A stretch of DNA of 37,646 bases from Sphingomonas_Q fennica_A (GTDB taxonomy: Bacteria > Pseudomonadota > Alphaproteobacteria > Sphingomonadales > Sphingomonadaceae), in the NCBI GenBank assembly GCA_036946415.1, contig JAQIJD010000015.1, positions 1 to 37,646 on the forward strand, read 5' to 3'. The notes below the pieces were generated by a model. That model was not told where the DNA came from and searched no databases. It saw nothing but the letters and a program-made list of their open reading frames with translations. Positions within the stretch are counted from its first letter, which is position 1, and every line of letters begins with the position of its first letter. The translations under genes were made by a program, and so were the position numbers. Shown in pieces: positions 12,871 to 21,599 of this stretch.

Positions 12871-13007
12871 CGGGTCCCCGTGAAGCTTGCTTCATGGGAA
12901 CACGAGAACCCCACCATCACCAACACGGCTGATGTGAGGCTGTCGCACGCACAGCATCCAAGACCATATGCATCGATTTCACCCCAGCGGACCCGCGCCG
13001 GCCCCAT

Positions 13008-13125
13008 AGCTTGGTGGCCATAGCGTCAGTGACCCACCCGATCCCATCCCGAACTCGGCCGTGAAACCTGACTGCGCCAATGGTACTGTTGCTCAAGCAA
13101 CGGAAGAGTAGGTCGCCGCCAGGCT
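13008..13125 (+). rRNA. rrf: 5S ribosomal RNA
   Basis: About 118 bases, with terminal helix AGCTTGGTGG (13008-13017) pairing with CCGCCAGGCT (13116-13125). Contains the conserved CCCGATCCCATCCCGAACTC. It is the third rRNA of the operon. Confidence 0.95.
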
Positions 13126-13199
13126 TTGCAGCCGGCGCGAGCCCCGCATAAACCCATTCACATTGTCACCGCACCTCACCCGTGCGGCACGCACCTCAC

Positions 13200-13276
<77 letters not shown>

Positions 13277-13292
13277 ATATACCACATCACAC

Positions 13293-13327
13293 AAAAACCC
13301 CGCAGGCTACCAGCCCGCGGGGTTTTT
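13293..13327 (+). terminator. rRNA operon terminator
   Basis: Eleven-base arms AAAAACCCCGC (13293-13303) and GCGGGGTTTTT (13317-13327), with the 3' arm ending in five Ts. A strong rho-independent terminator closing the operon after tRNA-fMet. Confidence 0.93.
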
Positions 13328-13358
13328 CGCGTCCGTGCCGCGTCGACGATGCAGGAAA

Positions 13359-13435
<77 letters not shown>

Positions 13436-13687
13436 CGACCCCCTGCCCCCGAGGGGTGGTTGTCGAACGTGGTGGCCGCGATGCCGCCAAGGCTGCTGCG
13501 TCTACAGCGTCGTCGTCCGTTCGCCATCTCGGCGATCCGTCTCGCCTCAGCAAGCGAGCGATGCAGTCACGCCTTATCCCGGAGGCGAGGCCGGGTTTGA
13601 CGACTTGGACCGTTAAACGCGGGCTGGGCGCCAGCTTCGGCGCGCCGCGCATCCTCGGATCGGGCCGGCTGACGAGCGAAGGCCCGG

Positions 13688-14344
13688 TCAGCCCTCGCCG
13701 CGGGTAATGCGGGCGATCTCGCGCGCGACCATATCCTCCACCAATACAGGCAGCCGTTCGTCGAGCCAGTCCTTCAGCATCGGGCGAAGCATGTCGCGCA
13801 CCATCTCCTCGAGCGTGACCGACGCCGCCGGGGGGGCGGGTGCGGCGACGGGCGGGGCGACGACCGACGACAAGGACGCCAAGGCCTCACGGCTGGCGCG
13901 GGCGGTGCGATCCGACAGCAGCGGTTCGCGCGGGTGGGACCGGGGGGCGGGGCCGGCGGCGACCGTCGGTCGCGCGGCGGGGGGCGTATCGACCGGCGCG
14001 GCGAAGGGGGCGGTCGCCGGCACGGGGCCGGCCAGAAAGGCGGGCCATTCGGCCGTGCGATCGATCGCCGGCGGCGCTTCCGCGGCAGGCGCCTCGGCAG
14101 GGGGCGGCGGGGGCGGCGTCGGCGCCGGTACGGCCGGCGGATCGATGGGGCTGGTCAATTCCAGCACATCCTCCTCCTCGTCGGCGGCGGCGCTCGACGG
14201 CGCCTGAGGCGGGACGGGTTTGGCCGGCGGCGCGCGCCGACCGGTGCCGAGGCCCGATGGATCCTCGGTGATGATCCGCTGGATGGACGCCAGAATGTCG
14301 TCCATCGACTGGTCCTTGCCGTCTTCGGGGCTGCCCTTGTCCAT
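13688..14344 (-). CDS. popZ: PopZ-like pole-organising protein (DUF2497 family)
   Basis: A 218-residue protein with the three-part layout of PopZ. There is a short N-terminal amphipathic helix (SMDDILASIQRIITED, about residues 13-28), then a long Pro/Ala-rich acidic linker (about 35-165, including runs such as PAPTPPPPPPAEAPAAE), then a C-terminal helical self-assembly domain (LEEMVRDMLRPMLKDWLDERLPVLVEDMVAREIARI). In Caulobacter PopZ forms polar condensates that anchor ParB-parS and recruit cell-cycle proteins; the same role here is inferred. The order pcm-tolC-popZ upstream matches what I recall for Caulobacter, which supports orthology. It lies 16 bases after tolC on the same strand. Confidence 0.85.
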   Translation of the reverse strand: MDKGSPEDGKDQSMDDILASIQRIITEDPSGLGTGRRAPPAKPVPPQAPSSAAADEEEDVLELTSPIDPPAVPAPTPPPPPPAEAPAAEAPPAIDRTAEWPAFLAGPVPATAPFAAPVDTPPAARPTVAAGPAPRSHPREPLLSDRTARASREALASLSSVVAPPVAAPAPPAASVTLEEMVRDMLRPMLKDWLDERLPVLVEDMVAREIARITRGEG

Positions 14345-14360
14345 GGGGCGGCACGATGGC

Positions 14361-15869
14361 CTAGTTCGGCGGCCGTGTCACGGGTGGAGATGGCGCGCGG
14401 GGCACGGCATCGGCCGGCGTGCCGCCGATCGAGGGGGAAGGTGCGGGCTCGGCGGGGGTCGGCCCCAGCGTCCGCGTCGCCTGCGGGCCGGCACCGCGCG
14501 ATTCGCGCCAGTCGGACAGGGAACCGGTCGAGCGGCGATAGTTGCTGACCGGATCGTAGAGCGCGCCGCTTTCCAGATCGAGCGCGCCCATCTCGGCCCG
14601 TCCCATCGCGTTCAGCAGCGCGAAGCCCGCGACATATTGGTCGCGCCGCGCCGTCACCAGCGTCACCTGGCTGTTGAGCAATTCCTGTTCGGCATTGAGC
14701 ACGTCGAGGATTTGCCGCAGGCCGACGCCCTGTTCGGCGCGGGCGCCCTCCAGCGCCAGCCGGTTGGCGGAAACGGCCGCCTCGCTCGCCGCGATCGTCT
14801 CGCCGGCGGCGCGGAAGCTGGCGAAGGCGGCGCGGGCGGTGGCGATCACCTGGCGCTCGATCCCGACGCCCTGTTCGAGCGCCTGTTGCTCCCGCGCCTG
14901 CGCCTGGCGGATCCGCGCACCCGCCGCGCCACCCTGATACAGCGGCATGCGGACCTGCAAGCCGATCGTGCTGTTGGTCTGCACCTGATCGAGCTGGACC
15001 CCCGCCGGAGCCCCTACCGCGCGGTTCAGCGTGCCGAGATAATTGTTGTAGTTCGCACCCGTCACTGCCGACAGGGTCGGCAGGCGCGCGGCGCGGGCGA
15101 CGCGCACGTCATATTGCGCCGCCTGGACGCCCGCACCGATCGCGGCGAGGCTCGGCGTATTGCCCTCGGCGATGGCGACCGCTTCGTCGGGCGTGGCGGG
15201 TAGGCGCGGCAGCGGCGGCGGCGGGGCGAGATCACCTGGCCACTGGCCGATGATGCGGCGATACGCCTCGCGGCTGGCCGTCAGCCGCCCCTGCGCGATG
15301 GCAAGCTGGCTGCGCGCATTGGCGAGGCGCGCTTCGGACTGGGCGACGTCGGTGACGGTCAGGTCGCCGACCTGGAAGCGATCACGCGTCGCCTCCAGAT
15401 TGGTTTCGAGGACGCGGACCTGGCCGGCATTGAGACTGGCGATCGAAACGTCGCGGATCACGTCCATATAGGCGCCGACCGCGGTGGTGAAGACATTGCC
15501 CTCGGTGGTGCGCAGGTCGGCGCGCCCCACGGCGACCCGCGCATCGGCGGCGCGCACGGCGTTGCGGACGCGACCGGCGTTGAACAAAGGATAGGCGAGC
15601 TCCAGCCCGCCGGTCAGCGAACGGCCGTTCTGGTTGAGCGTACCGATGCCGTTGAAGCCCTGCGTGACGCCGGCGACGCCCGTCACCTGCAGGCGATTGT
15701 CGGCGCGGGCGATCGCGGCGCCTTCGTCGATCGCGCGCAGGTCGGCGCGCTCGGCGGTGAGATCGGGGTTGGTTGCATAGGTGCGGGCCAGCGCGTCCTG
15801 CAGCGTCTCCGCGGCGGCGGGCGCGGCCAGCAGCACGGCCAGCAATGCGGCGGGGCGACGCAGGATCAT
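14361..15869 (-). CDS. tolC: TolC-family outer membrane efflux protein
   Basis: Outer membrane trimeric channel for type I secretion and RND-type efflux. The 502-residue precursor has a signal peptide MILRRPAALLAVLLAAPAAA-ETLQ and two repeated long-helix regions. The first has ALARTYATNPDLTAERADLRAIDEG and YPLFNAGRVRNAVRAADARV; the second has MPLYQGGAAGARIRQAQARE and GLRQILDVLNAEQELLNSQ. The C-terminal 50 residues are Pro/Arg-rich and beyond the channel fold. No inner-membrane pump or adaptor is nearby, so it may serve several systems. It lies between pcm and popZ, probably cotranscribed with both. Confidence 0.92.
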   Translation of the reverse strand: MILRRPAALLAVLLAAPAAAETLQDALARTYATNPDLTAERADLRAIDEGAAIARADNRLQVTGVAGVTQGFNGIGTLNQNGRSLTGGLELAYPLFNAGRVRNAVRAADARVAVGRADLRTTEGNVFTTAVGAYMDVIRDVSIASLNAGQVRVLETNLEATRDRFQVGDLTVTDVAQSEARLANARSQLAIAQGRLTASREAYRRIIGQWPGDLAPPPPLPRLPATPDEAVAIAEGNTPSLAAIGAGVQAAQYDVRVARAARLPTLSAVTGANYNNYLGTLNRAVGAPAGVQLDQVQTNSTIGLQVRMPLYQGGAAGARIRQAQAREQQALEQGVGIERQVIATARAAFASFRAAGETIAASEAAVSANRLALEGARAEQGVGLRQILDVLNAEQELLNSQVTLVTARRDQYVAGFALLNAMGRAEMGALDLESGALYDPVSNYRRSTGSLSDWRESRGAGPQATRTLGPTPAEPAPSPSIGGTPADAVPRAPSPPVTRPPN

Positions 15870-15886
15870 CCGGCCCCCCGACAGCG

Positions 15887-16555
15887 TCAGAAGCGGAAGG
15901 CGGGGGGTTCGGCGAAGCCCGGCAGCACCGGCGCGCCGGCATCGCCGAACGGCACCATGCCGAAGGCCCCGCCGGCCTTGCGGCCGATCGAAAGGCGCGC
16001 GATGCCGCCGCCGACGCCGATCGGCGCCGCCAGCCGCCCGCCCTCGGCCAGTTGGTCGACCAATGTCTGCGGCACCCGTTCGACCGCGCCATCGATGACG
16101 ATCAGGTCGTAGGGGGCGGCGGCGGGCCAGCCGGCGGCGAGCGGCCCGGTGACGAGCGTCACCGACCGCGGCAGGCCGGCGGCGGCGGCGATCGCGACGA
16201 GATCGGCCTCCTCCTCCAGCGCGGTCACGGTGGCGCCGATCTCGGCCAGCACGGCGGCGGCGTAACCCGTGGCCGAACCGACGACCAAGGCGCGCTCGCC
16301 CGCTTGCGCGTGCGCCTCGGTCAGCAGGCGGCCCGTCACCATCGGCTGCGGCATCGCGCGGCCCTTGCCGAGCGGCACGGCGATGTCGGCATAAGCGATC
16401 GCCGCGCGATCGGCGGGCACATGGCGTTCGCGGGGAACCTCGCCCATCGCGCGGACGACATGGGGGTCGTTGACCGCGGTGGTGCGCAGCTGGCTGGCCA
16501 CCATCGCGCGGCGCAGGCCTTCGAAGCCCTCGGTCTCGACGCTCTGTTCGGTCAC
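15887..16555 (-). CDS. Protein-L-isoaspartate O-methyltransferase family protein
   Basis: SAM-dependent methyltransferase of the PCMT family (222 residues), which repairs isoaspartyl residues in aged proteins. Family signatures visible: MVASQLR near the N-terminus, VPRERHVP, the GKGRAMPQPMVTGRLL region, and a SAM-binding loop ALVVGSATGYAAAVLA. The loop departs from the usual GTGSGY (GSATGY), as is common in the divergent alphaproteobacterial branch, so activity on isoaspartate is not certain. The GTG at 16555 is chosen because GAGGGGG lies five bases upstream. Only 17 bases separate it from tolC, suggesting cotranscription. Confidence 0.85.
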   Translation of the reverse strand: MTEQSVETEGFEGLRRAMVASQLRTTAVNDPHVVRAMGEVPRERHVPADRAAIAYADIAVPLGKGRAMPQPMVTGRLLTEAHAQAGERALVVGSATGYAAAVLAEIGATVTALEEEADLVAIAAAAGLPRSVTLVTGPLAAGWPAAAPYDLIVIDGAVERVPQTLVDQLAEGGRLAAPIGVGGGIARLSIGRKAGGAFGMVPFGDAGAPVLPGFAEPPAFRF

Positions 16556-16663
16556 TCTCGCCCCCTCGACTGTCCTAGCGATACAATACACCCGTGCAGC
16601 GCTCAAGGTCATATCGTGGGCATCGGCACCCGCCAAGCGCTGATCCCGGCGGGGCCAAAATGC

Positions 16664-16692
16664 TTGACGTGAGGGGCGCAAGGCCGCATTCG
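16664..16692 (+). promoter_or_regulatory. Possible promoter of tRNA-Cys
   Basis: TTGACG at 16664-16669, identical to the -35 element of the rRNA operon promoter, followed after 17 bases by a weak -10 CATTCG (16687-16692). The tRNA begins 13 bases further on. Confidence 0.4.
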
Positions 16693-16704
16693 CCGCTCCG
16701 CCGA

Positions 16705-16778
16705 GGCCCGATGGCGGAGTGGTGACGCAGAGGACTGCAAATCCTTGCACCCGGGTTCGATTCCCGGTCGGGCCTCCA
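16705..16778 (+). tRNA. tRNA-Cys(GCA)
   Basis: A 74-base cloverleaf: acceptor GGCCCGA with TCGGGCC, anticodon GCA in loop CTGCAAA, T-arm CCGGGTTCGATTCCCGG, encoded CCA. It lies between the pcm-type gene (divergent) and the convergent TonB-dependent receptor. Confidence 0.97.
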
Positions 16779-16815
16779 GTATTTCGACAGCGCGGCGACG
16801 GCGGCCGCCCCCTCC

Positions 16816-19728
16816 TCAGATCGCGAAGCGCACGCCGATGCGGAAGGTGCGGCCCAGCACGTCGTAGAGGACGTTGTTGGTCGGCCCGAAGCTCGAGGGA
16901 ATGTCGTTGGGCGGATCGCGATCGAACAGATTGTTGATCGCGCCGTATAGCTCGACCCGGCGGGTGCCGTTCTCCGCGATCGTGACCTGGCCGTTGACGT
17001 TGACGTAGAGCACGTCGCCGACCGAATTGTCGTTGATGCTGTTGGTGGCGGCGATCGTATAGCCCGCCTCGTCGGGGCCGATGCGTGTGCGGTCGTAACG
17101 GCCGCGCGAGATGTAGCGCAGCTGGATCTGGCCCGAGAAGGGTTCGGCATCATAGGTGACGAAGCCGTTCAGCGCCCAGCGCGGCACGCCGGACGGCTGG
17201 CTGACGCCTGCCCCGTTCTGGCCCGATCGATCGACCGCGACGCCCGCCGAATCGACGGTGATGAGATCCTTCACCCACGTCCCCAGCACGCGCAGCGAGA
17301 CGCTGCCGTTCATCGACGATGCCACCTGCGACAGCGGCAGGCTGTAGGAGCCTTCGAAATCGACGCCGCGGGTGATGAGGCGGTTCAGGTTGAGGTTGGC
17401 GTTGCTGACCGAGACGATCGCGCCGTTGGGCGTGCCGCCGCGATCGATCAGGCTGCTGCAACTGGCGAGCGAACCCGTGGCGCAGCGGTTGACGATAACC
17501 TGCGCCCCCAGCGTCGAGATGGCGCCTTCCAGCGAGATGTCGAACCAGTCCGCCGAGAAGCGCAGCCGCCCGCCCGCGACCGGGCCGGGCTGGAAGACGA
17601 TGCCGCCGGTATAGGTATCGGCGCGCTCCGGACGGAGGCCGGAATTGCCGACCAGGAACACCTGCGGCAGGCTCTGCGTGCCGCCGTTCAGCGGATCGAT
17701 CACCGTCTGGAACGACGTCTGCGCCGGGCCGAACAGTTCGAAGATGTTGGGCGCGCGGATATCGCGTGAGCGGGTGCCGCGGAAGCGCAGCCACGAGACG
17801 GGCTCCCACACCGCGCCCACCTTCCACGTCGTCTCGCCGCCGGTGGTGGAATAATCGGTGTAGCGGGCGGCGCCGTTCAGCTCCAGCGTGCGCGCGAAGG
17901 CCATGTCGCGGGCGAGCGGCAGGCCCGCCTCGACGAACGCTTCCTTCACGGTGATGCGCCCGGCGATGGCGGCGCCGGGGCTGGTGTAGAATTGGTTGGC
18001 CGCCGAGATCGGATCGGTCGTGCCGTTCGCCCGGTCGCGCCGATATTCGCCGCCGGTGGCGAAGGAGAGCGGCCCGGCCCACAGGTCGATCAGGTCGCCG
18101 CGCAGGGTGAGGGCCGCCACCTGCTGGGTCAGGCGCGTATCCTGGCGGGCCGTGCCCGTCACATAGGCCGCGGCGGCGGGGGAGAAATTGCCCTCGCCGA
18201 ACACGTCGTAGGGGACGCAGCCGGCGGCGGCGGCGTTGAAGCGCGGGCCGCCGGGGATGGTGGCGGCGCAGACGATCTGCCCCGCGGCGTTGCGCACCGC
18301 GTCCAGCGCGAAGTTGAGGCGCGGGGTGATGGTGGTGTTGTAGCCGCGCTGGGCATAATCGGTGCGGCCATATTGGTAATAGCCGTCCAGCTTCAGCCGC
18401 GAGGTCAGCTCGGCGTCGAACCCGCCGACGCCGCGATAGGTCTCGCGCTTCACCTCGCCGATCTGGGGGCCGAGATCGTTGTAGATCTTGCCGAAGGAAA
18501 CGGTGCCGGCGCCGATCGCCGCCGCCACCTGCGGGTAGCGGCTGCGCAGGAAGGCGTTCTCGCCGCGGATGGTGACGGTGTTGAGATCGCGCCGCTGCGC
18601 GCCGGGGATGCGCCCCTCGACGCGGCCGTAGCTGCCCTCGGCGAACAGGGTGATGGCGTCGGCCGCCTCGAATTCGGCATGGGTGAAGGCGTTGACCCGC
18701 TCGACCGGCGCCGACAGCGGGTAATTTTCGTAGAAGGCGAGCTGCGGATCGCCGCCGCCCGACTGGAAGATGCCGCCATTGGCCTGCGCCGCCCCGGTCG
18801 GCAGGTAGAGGCCGTAATCGTGGCGGAAGGTGGTGCCGTTGGGGCCGAATTCGGTGCCGCGCAGCGGGCCGGAATTGATGATGCCGGCGCGCGTGGCGGT
18901 GGCGGTGCGGGCGTTGGGCAGGATCAGCGTGGCGGGCTGGCCGTTCTGGCGGCCGGGGTTGCTGATCGTGTTGAAACTTTCCGCGCACCAGCCGCGCGTG
19001 TAGCAATCGCCGCTGCCCTTGTTGTCGACATATTCGATGCCGGCGACGATCCGCCCGCGCCCGTCCGCGAACTTGACGCCGCCGGCCAGCGAGGCGACCA
19101 GTTCCTGCGCGTCGCCCGCCTGCGTCAGGCCATATTGCAGATTGCCGCGCAGCCCCTCGAGCGTCTTGTTGAGGATCAGGTTGACGACGCCCGCCACAGC
19201 ATCCGACCCGTAGGCGGCGGACGCGCCGCCGGTCACCACCTCGGATCGCTGGATGAGCGAGGTGGGGACGAGGTTGAGATCGACCGTATTGGCGGGCGTG
19301 AACGAGCCGCCCTGCACCGTCGAGGCGACGACGCGGCGCCCGTCGATCAGCACCAGCGTGCGGTTGGCACCCAGCCCGCGCAGATCGGCGGTGGCGGCGC
19401 CCAGGTTGGAGACGAAGATCGCGCTGGTCGACGGCGTCGATTGCGGGCGGAAGGCCGGCACCTGGTTTAGCACTTCGGAGATGTTGGGCGCCGCCTGACG
19501 CGCGATCTCCTGTTCGCCGACGACGGTGACGGGGGTGGGGGCGGTGAAGCCACTGGAGGCGAGCCGCGACCCGGTGACGACGACTTCCTCGGTCGTCGCT
19601 TCGGCGGGCGGCGGGGCGGAGGTGGTGGCCGGTGTCGTCTGGGCGGCGGCGGCGGCCCCGATCGTGCCGGCCGCCAGCGCCAGCGCGCTTGCGCTCATGC
19701 GGCGGATCGTGGTGCGAAACTGCGGCAT
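16816..19728 (-). CDS. TonB-dependent outer membrane receptor
   Basis: Large outer membrane active transporter, 970 residues from the ATG at 19728; GGGGAGA lies six bases upstream of that codon, which is why the ATG at 19743 is not preferred. Signal peptide MPQFRTTIRRMSASALALAAG...AAAAQ (about 1-30), a TonB-box-like EEVVVTGSR (48-56), a plug domain with LRGLGANRTLVLIDGRRV (116-133), then a 22-strand-type barrel to the terminal IGVRFAI. Its size and plug resemble sphingomonad receptors for carbohydrates or aromatic compounds rather than small siderophore receptors. It sits 97 bases from the esterase gene on the same strand but has its own promoter with a MarR-type inverted repeat. The ligand is unknown; neighbours suggest an aromatic ester or stilbene-type molecule. 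Confidence 0.92.
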   Translation of the reverse strand: MPQFRTTIRRMSASALALAAGTIGAAAAAQTTPATTSAPPPAEATTEEVVVTGSRLASSGFTAPTPVTVVGEQEIARQAAPNISEVLNQVPAFRPQSTPSTSAIFVSNLGAATADLRGLGANRTLVLIDGRRVVASTVQGGSFTPANTVDLNLVPTSLIQRSEVVTGGASAAYGSDAVAGVVNLILNKTLEGLRGNLQYGLTQAGDAQELVASLAGGVKFADGRGRIVAGIEYVDNKGSGDCYTRGWCAESFNTISNPGRQNGQPATLILPNARTATATRAGIINSGPLRGTEFGPNGTTFRHDYGLYLPTGAAQANGGIFQSGGGDPQLAFYENYPLSAPVERVNAFTHAEFEAADAITLFAEGSYGRVEGRIPGAQRRDLNTVTIRGENAFLRSRYPQVAAAIGAGTVSFGKIYNDLGPQIGEVKRETYRGVGGFDAELTSRLKLDGYYQYGRTDYAQRGYNTTITPRLNFALDAVRNAAGQIVCAATIPGGPRFNAAAAGCVPYDVFGEGNFSPAAAAYVTGTARQDTRLTQQVAALTLRGDLIDLWAGPLSFATGGEYRRDRANGTTDPISAANQFYTSPGAAIAGRITVKEAFVEAGLPLARDMAFARTLELNGAARYTDYSTTGGETTWKVGAVWEPVSWLRFRGTRSRDIRAPNIFELFGPAQTSFQTVIDPLNGGTQSLPQVFLVGNSGLRPERADTYTGGIVFQPGPVAGGRLRFSADWFDISLEGAISTLGAQVIVNRCATGSLASCSSLIDRGGTPNGAIVSVSNANLNLNRLITRGVDFEGSYSLPLSQVASSMNGSVSLRVLGTWVKDLITVDSAGVAVDRSGQNGAGVSQPSGVPRWALNGFVTYDAEPFSGQIQLRYISRGRYDRTRIGPDEAGYTIAATNSINDNSVGDVLYVNVNGQVTIAENGTRRVELYGAINNLFDRDPPNDIPSSFGPTNNVLYDVLGRTFRIGVRFAI

Positions 19729-19766
19729 CGCGTGTCTCCCCATTTCCGGCTCTGTATCGGGCCGTT

Positions 19767-19782
19767 TGTTGATTACTTAACA
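19767..19782 (-). promoter_or_regulatory. MarR-type operator over the receptor -10 element
   Basis: On the plus strand the site reads TGTTGA-TTAC-TTAACA, an inverted repeat with one mismatched pair. It matches 13 of 16 bases of the perfect repeat at 21521-21536. On the minus strand a promoter can be read as TTGCAA (19798-19803), 17 bases, TTAAGT (19775-19780), so the repeat covers the -10 element, as expected for repression. Confidence 0.6.
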
Positions 19783-19793
19783 ATCATCGGGGG

Positions 19794-19807
19794 GCGCTTG
19801 CAAGCGC
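19794..19807 (-). promoter_or_regulatory. 14-bp palindrome over the receptor -35 element
   Basis: GCGCTTGCAAGCGC is a perfect palindrome whose centre TTGCAA also serves as the predicted -35 box of the receptor gene. Its form resembles LacI-family operators, but no LacI-type gene is present in the window. Confidence 0.45.
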
Positions 19808-19825
19808 TATCGCTGGAACGATTTT

Positions 19826-21478
19826 TCAGCCGGGCGGCAGGATCGGCAGCAGCAGGCGGGCGTCATGGCCGCCACCCAGGTGGAGGATGTGGGTGCCGGC
19901 GTTGCGCGTATGTTCGTGCCGGGCGAAGGGGAGGTTGGGCAGGCCCTCCTCCTCCACGTCGTGCCCCTGCACGATCAGGCGCAGCGTCTCGCCCGCGGCG
20001 AAGCGGGTGGCGGACGGCCAGATCTCGATCGCCAGCGGCACCGGCCGGCCCGCGGGCAGCGGCTCCTCCCGGTCGTGCGGGTGCAGCGGGCGTTCCGCCG
20101 TGCTGCCGGGGGCGAGCGCGCGGTGGCTGGCGCGCAGCCAGCCCAGCGCCACCGGGCCGTTCTCGAAGAAGGCATAGAAGGTCTGGCCGATGCGGGTGCC
20201 GGCCGCGTCCAGCTTCTCCAGCGCCACGAACAGGTCCATGTCGTCCGCCCCCTCGGCCTCGGCCCAGAGGTGCAGCGCGGCATGGCCGGCGACGATCGTC
20301 TCTTCCGTGAAGACGTGATCGAACACGGCGCGGCCATCGCGCGCGTCGTAGCGGACGGTGGCGGGCGGCCCCGCCGCCTCGGCGAGGGCGCCCGGCGCCA
20401 GGTGGAACGTGCGATATTCCGTCTCGGGCGGGGGCCAGGCGGCGGCGGTCCGCTCGTCGGCGATCCCGGCCCGATCGCGAATCTCCATCCGCACGCGCGG
20501 CCAGGCGGGCATCGCGGCCGGCGGCACCTTCAGGAAATGATCGAAGAAGGCCGCGCGCCGCGCCTGTGATTCGGGGCGGTAATAATGCGCCCATTTCTTC
20601 TGGCCGTGCACCTCCAGCCATTTCTCGGCCGATCGCATCCGCTCGAACGCGGCGATCGTGCCGCGGCTGTGCAGGCCGTGATCGGACCAGCTGGCGACGA
20701 CATAGGCCGGCACCTCGATCCCCTCGAGGTCGAAGGCCTTGGACTGCCAGTAACCATCGATCAGCGGATGCGCCGCGACGCTGCCGGCGGTGTCTTCCGC
20801 GCGATTGAGGGTGAAGGCGATATTGTCCGAGGCGCGCGGCAGGAAGCCGGTTTCGGCTATGCCGCCGTGCATCGCGAATTCGCGATACCAGTCCGAAAAG
20901 CCTTCCCACGGGTTGATCGCGGCCAGCGCCGGCGGGCGGAGGGGTGCCACAAGATATTGGATCGCGGCGAGATAGGAGACGCCCGTCATCCCCACCTTGC
21001 CGTTGGACCAGGGCTGATCGGCGATCCAGCCGATCACGTCCGCGCAATCGGCCGCCTCCTGCGGCCCGTTGTGATGGAAATCCCCGCCCGACAGCCACGC
21101 GCCGCGCGGATCGACCACCAGCACCGCATAGCCGATCGCGCCCCAGGCCACGGGGTCCGGCCCCTCGAACGGCGTCAGCGGGGACAGCCATTCCGGCTCG
21201 ACCCCCGAATGCGGCCGGAACACCTGATTGGAGCGGCCGTGCTTGCCATAGGGGCTCCAGGACAGGAGGGTCGGCAGGTCCGTCGCCTGCCCGCCCGGGC
21301 GGTGGAGATCGGCGAAGATCGTCACGCCGTCGGCCAGCCGGATCGGGACGTTATAGTCGCTGACGAGGCCGTCCGCCTCCACCCGTCGCGGGTCGGCCGG
21401 CAGCAGCGGCGGCTTGCCCGGCGCGGTGAACGGGTCGCGCCCGTCGCGCATCAGCACGGGATATGCGGGTGCCGCCAT
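19826..21478 (-). CDS. CocE/NonD-family serine hydrolase
   Basis: An esterase or acylase of the X-Pro dipeptidyl-peptidase/cocaine-esterase type, 550 residues. The N-terminal alpha/beta-hydrolase domain has the oxyanion-side motif SWSPYGKHG, a nucleophile elbow GMTGVSYLAA with Ser168, Asp266 in ASWSDHGLHSRG and a candidate His291 in LEVHGQKKWAHYY. The C-terminal about 220 residues form the jelly-roll domain typical of this family (from VRMEIRDRAGI). No signal peptide is seen. The start ATG has GAGAGGA six bases upstream. It is divergent from the marR gene, with a shared operator, and likely removes an ester or amide from the imported substrate. Confidence 0.9.
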   Translation of the reverse strand: MAAPAYPVLMRDGRDPFTAPGKPPLLPADPRRVEADGLVSDYNVPIRLADGVTIFADLHRPGGQATDLPTLLSWSPYGKHGRSNQVFRPHSGVEPEWLSPLTPFEGPDPVAWGAIGYAVLVVDPRGAWLSGGDFHHNGPQEAADCADVIGWIADQPWSNGKVGMTGVSYLAAIQYLVAPLRPPALAAINPWEGFSDWYREFAMHGGIAETGFLPRASDNIAFTLNRAEDTAGSVAAHPLIDGYWQSKAFDLEGIEVPAYVVASWSDHGLHSRGTIAAFERMRSAEKWLEVHGQKKWAHYYRPESQARRAAFFDHFLKVPPAAMPAWPRVRMEIRDRAGIADERTAAAWPPPETEYRTFHLAPGALAEAAGPPATVRYDARDGRAVFDHVFTEETIVAGHAALHLWAEAEGADDMDLFVALEKLDAAGTRIGQTFYAFFENGPVALGWLRASHRALAPGSTAERPLHPHDREEPLPAGRPVPLAIEIWPSATRFAAGETLRLIVQGHDVEEEGLPNLPFARHEHTRNAGTHILHLGGGHDARLLLPILPPG

Positions 21479-21520
21479 CGTCGATCCTCTCATCCGGCCG
21501 GCGGGCGTGCCGATCTTAAG

Positions 21521-21536
21521 TGTTGAATAATCAACA
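21521..21536. promoter_or_regulatory. MarR-type operator in the esterase/marR divergent region
   Basis: Perfect inverted repeat TGTTGA-ATAA-TCAACA. On the minus strand it overlaps the -10 of a predicted esterase promoter (TTGTCA at 21547-21552, 17 bases, TATTCA at 21524-21529). On the plus strand it lies about 64 bases upstream of the marR start, so it could also autoregulate marR. Confidence 0.65.
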
Positions 21537-21599
21537 GTATTGTGGCTGACAAGTGCGAGGCCGGCGGATAGCATCGGCGGCCAGGGAGAGGATCGGATC

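Noticed and set aside
17992..19470. Plus-strand frame of 492 codons inside the receptor gene
   Set aside because: Antisense shadow of the TonB-dependent receptor; no recognisable protein features.
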